NCBI GenBank assembly: GCA_003344405.1
Contig: NOWV01000102.1
Span: forward strand, 186,001-250,000
DNA length: 64,000 bases
Source of the DNA: Trichoplax sp. H2
Lineage: Eukaryota > Placozoa > Uniplacotomia > Trichoplacea
Direction: 5' to 3'
Shown piece after piece: positions 61,775-64,000 of the stretch (positions are counted from its first letter, which is position 1; each line of letters begins with the position of its first letter). Under the pieces are notes generated by a model. It was not told the DNA's origin, searched no databases, and worked only from the letters and a program-made list of their open reading frames with translations. The position numbers and the translations under genes are program-made.

Positions 61775-64000
61775 TTACAACATATACCGGTATACTTATG
61801 TGATAGAAACATATAAATGTGACTACCCGTATTTTGTATTTGCTTTTTTATTTAAAGAGTATCAAACCTAGGAATATAAAATCTATGTAATCATATAATC
61901 ATATATTTGAGATAACTCCGTTCATTCTAAAATTCATTTGTGGTTAAGGCTCCAATGACTTATTAAACACATAGTATAATCAATAATAATGCAACGTAAT
62001 CGCGATTTAGATTCCTTTATATTTATACCATAATATACTTGTAGTTGTTAAATTAGTAAAGAATCAATAGATTGCTAAACTGAATTATTATTTTCCATTG
62101 CTCCGAGTAATTTTGTGTTATTTTGTCGAACCAAAGTCAATCTTTTATGCAATTTTGTGATTTTGATTGAAGGCAGGATATGACTGTAACTGCTACCGTA
62201 ATGACGTAAATAGCTAGGTACATGCCTGATTGATTAAGTAATTATTTGTGCGGTCTTATAGACATATAATATTGTATAACTTTGGAAAACTTGTTTTTAT
62301 ATGGATATAGTATAAAGCAACCATACTAACTGGCACATCTAGTCTGCCAGAGATAATTATTTAACTAGATTTCTTATGCCGCTGCTTAATTTTTTAACTT
62401 CCTTGGAAGATTGTCTGGTTGAGAATTCAACGATATCATATCCAGCATTAACATTTAAAATTAATTCTCTTGATTAATAACAACTATGTAGTCCAGTTGC
62501 GTAACTTTTTCAAGTCTAATTCTGAAATTAAGGAGATATTATTTAAATAACCGTGATCGTGGAGGAATTAAAATTGTTCTTTAAAAATATGCCACAATAT
62601 ATTGTGATTAATAAAATACGCGATAAAAGCATAAATGCCATTCAATTTTTAATAAATGCTGGTTAACTTGTCTACAATAACCTCTAATTTAAACGTATAA
62701 AGGTTCTTTTAATATCATATGCCTTAAAAGTTCTACTAATCTCAGAGTCAAAATTTTGATTTAAAGGATATATCCTATTGAATATTTTAAAATCTATATA
62801 ATCAGCAATATTTTTCACGGAAGATTATGCTCGTAAATTCCTACATGAAAAAGTTCAAATCCTTTTAACAAACTGTGGGTTCGCTAAAGCATAGTACTCT
62901 ACAGTTCGTGTTTGCAATGGTTAAAACTACTATCATGCAATCAATTAATAATTTATCAACAATTTAAATGGTTGCCGATATTCATTCAGATATTACCCTA
63001 TCGTCAACCATAGTATTTTTAATATTGCTATAAATATACTATATGGTAGTGATTTCGTCATATACTGCGGGCAATGAGTAAATATATTTACAATGTGCAC
63101 TTAATTTTGTTCGTTGATATCTCGATCACCAATATCTTTGGTTAACTAATTACGAAATCGAATCTATGACAACAGTATAATTTGATGGAGCCCGTAATAG
63201 GAATAAAACATTAATTTAAATTCTTAATACTATACTACATATTTATCATCCCCTGATAGAAAGTCTCTTCTCAGTAAATAGTTCTCTTTCATTTAATATT
63301 ATTCTTCTTGTATTTCAATACTAATTAATACAATTTTTCCCTTACCATAAACACATCACGAATTTCAAATCGTATATGAAGAAATCCATCGATCCAACGA
63401 CAATCGCATGATTAGGATATACGTACGCCTAAAAAATTAAGTAAATGTAATCATTTGATTCTGTAATGATCTCAGCTAATTGTAGTAGAACAGTATGTGG
63501 CTAAGCAAACCTAAAATGATAGCAGGAGTCTATTATATGTTCATTACAGATTCATTAGCATTTCGCTTCTAATATTTTGCCGGAAAAATTTTAATTATTT
63601 TCATAGTATGTAAGTAAAATATTATTTACGTAGAAATAGATTGCCGAGGCCATCGTTTGTAGTTATTCTGCCAAGAATGTAGATAATGCAATTGTACTTA
63701 TTGAAACCTTGTCACGGCAAAAACTCTGTAAACTTAAACGCTGAAATATCTAAAACGCCCTCTGAAAAACCTACATATTATTCGCACTTTTAACAACTGC
63801 CATGCTTTATCATATTATTGCAAAATTTCGACTTTTACAGTATGTTCTTTATTCAGATGATTGAATATTTTATTACGTTCTAAGCTTCTGTAAATATTTC
63901 AACCTTCTATAACGGCGTTAAAGCTCTTTCCATTCGAAACCTTATTTTAAATTTTTAGCTAGAATTTTTAATTGTTTATATGAGAAATTCATTCCACTTC
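61775..64000. other. Intergenic, no gene recognised
   Basis: AT-rich flank downstream of the fourth GPCR to the end of the window. No exon, RNA gene or repeat was identified. Confidence 0.5.

Noticed and set aside
1-64000. tRNA, rRNA, U1-U6 snRNA, CRISPR arrays
   Set aside because: I looked for B-box-like GTTCGAATC, conserved snRNA starts and regular short repeats with spacers. None was found by eye; a covariance-model scan would be decisive.

Overview
The window is AT-rich (about two thirds A+T) nuclear DNA from an early-branching animal. I infer a placozoan (Trichoplax or a relative). The reasons are animal signalling genes with many short GT-AG introns, compact single-exon class A GPCR genes of one lineage-expanded type spaced several kilobases apart, and three 20-N assembly gaps. 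The species is an inference; the coding assignments below were read directly from the translated sequence.

Left end (1-9.7 kb): two conserved kinase-pathway genes converge. The 3' end of an AMP-activated kinase beta-subunit gene runs rightward and stops at 788. A complete 17-exon OSR1/SPAK kinase gene runs leftward from 9596 to 2653. It has a full kinase domain and the C-terminal CCT domain that docks WNKs and cation-chloride cotransporters. Its first intron holds a minisatellite of about 118 bp units, and the acceptor region of its third exon is locally duplicated.

Centre-left (9.7-23.7 kb): an array of about 140 bp units with G-tracts, an isolated probable terminal exon on the minus strand (13288-13386), and a plus-strand gene (16264-21941). 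That gene encodes a secreted-start, single-pass membrane protein with a Ser/Thr-rich stem and four 24-residue repeats in a long cytoplasmic tail. It is followed by a 588-bp LTR-like element. The same locus without the element is printed again just after the 23.3 kb gap, so the assembly appears to carry two haplotypes in tandem.

Right half (24-64 kb): four intronless class A GPCR genes (25950, 39907 and 60764 on the plus strand; 48885 leftward on the minus strand). They share an extracellular loop 2 motif and a TM6-entry motif and are clearly paralogous. The 7-20 kb between them holds no gene I can support. It contains solo LTRs with 5-bp target duplications (43002, 56545, and a truncated copy at 51197), tandem arrays, a G-poor A/C-rich island (33.7-34.6 kb), hairpins, and a second pair of gap-associated duplicates at 55-56 kb.

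Functionally, AMPK beta and OSR1 belong to energy sensing and cell-volume/ion control. The GPCRs and the single-pass protein are surface proteins of unknown ligand. I see no tRNA, rRNA, snRNA or CRISPR array.
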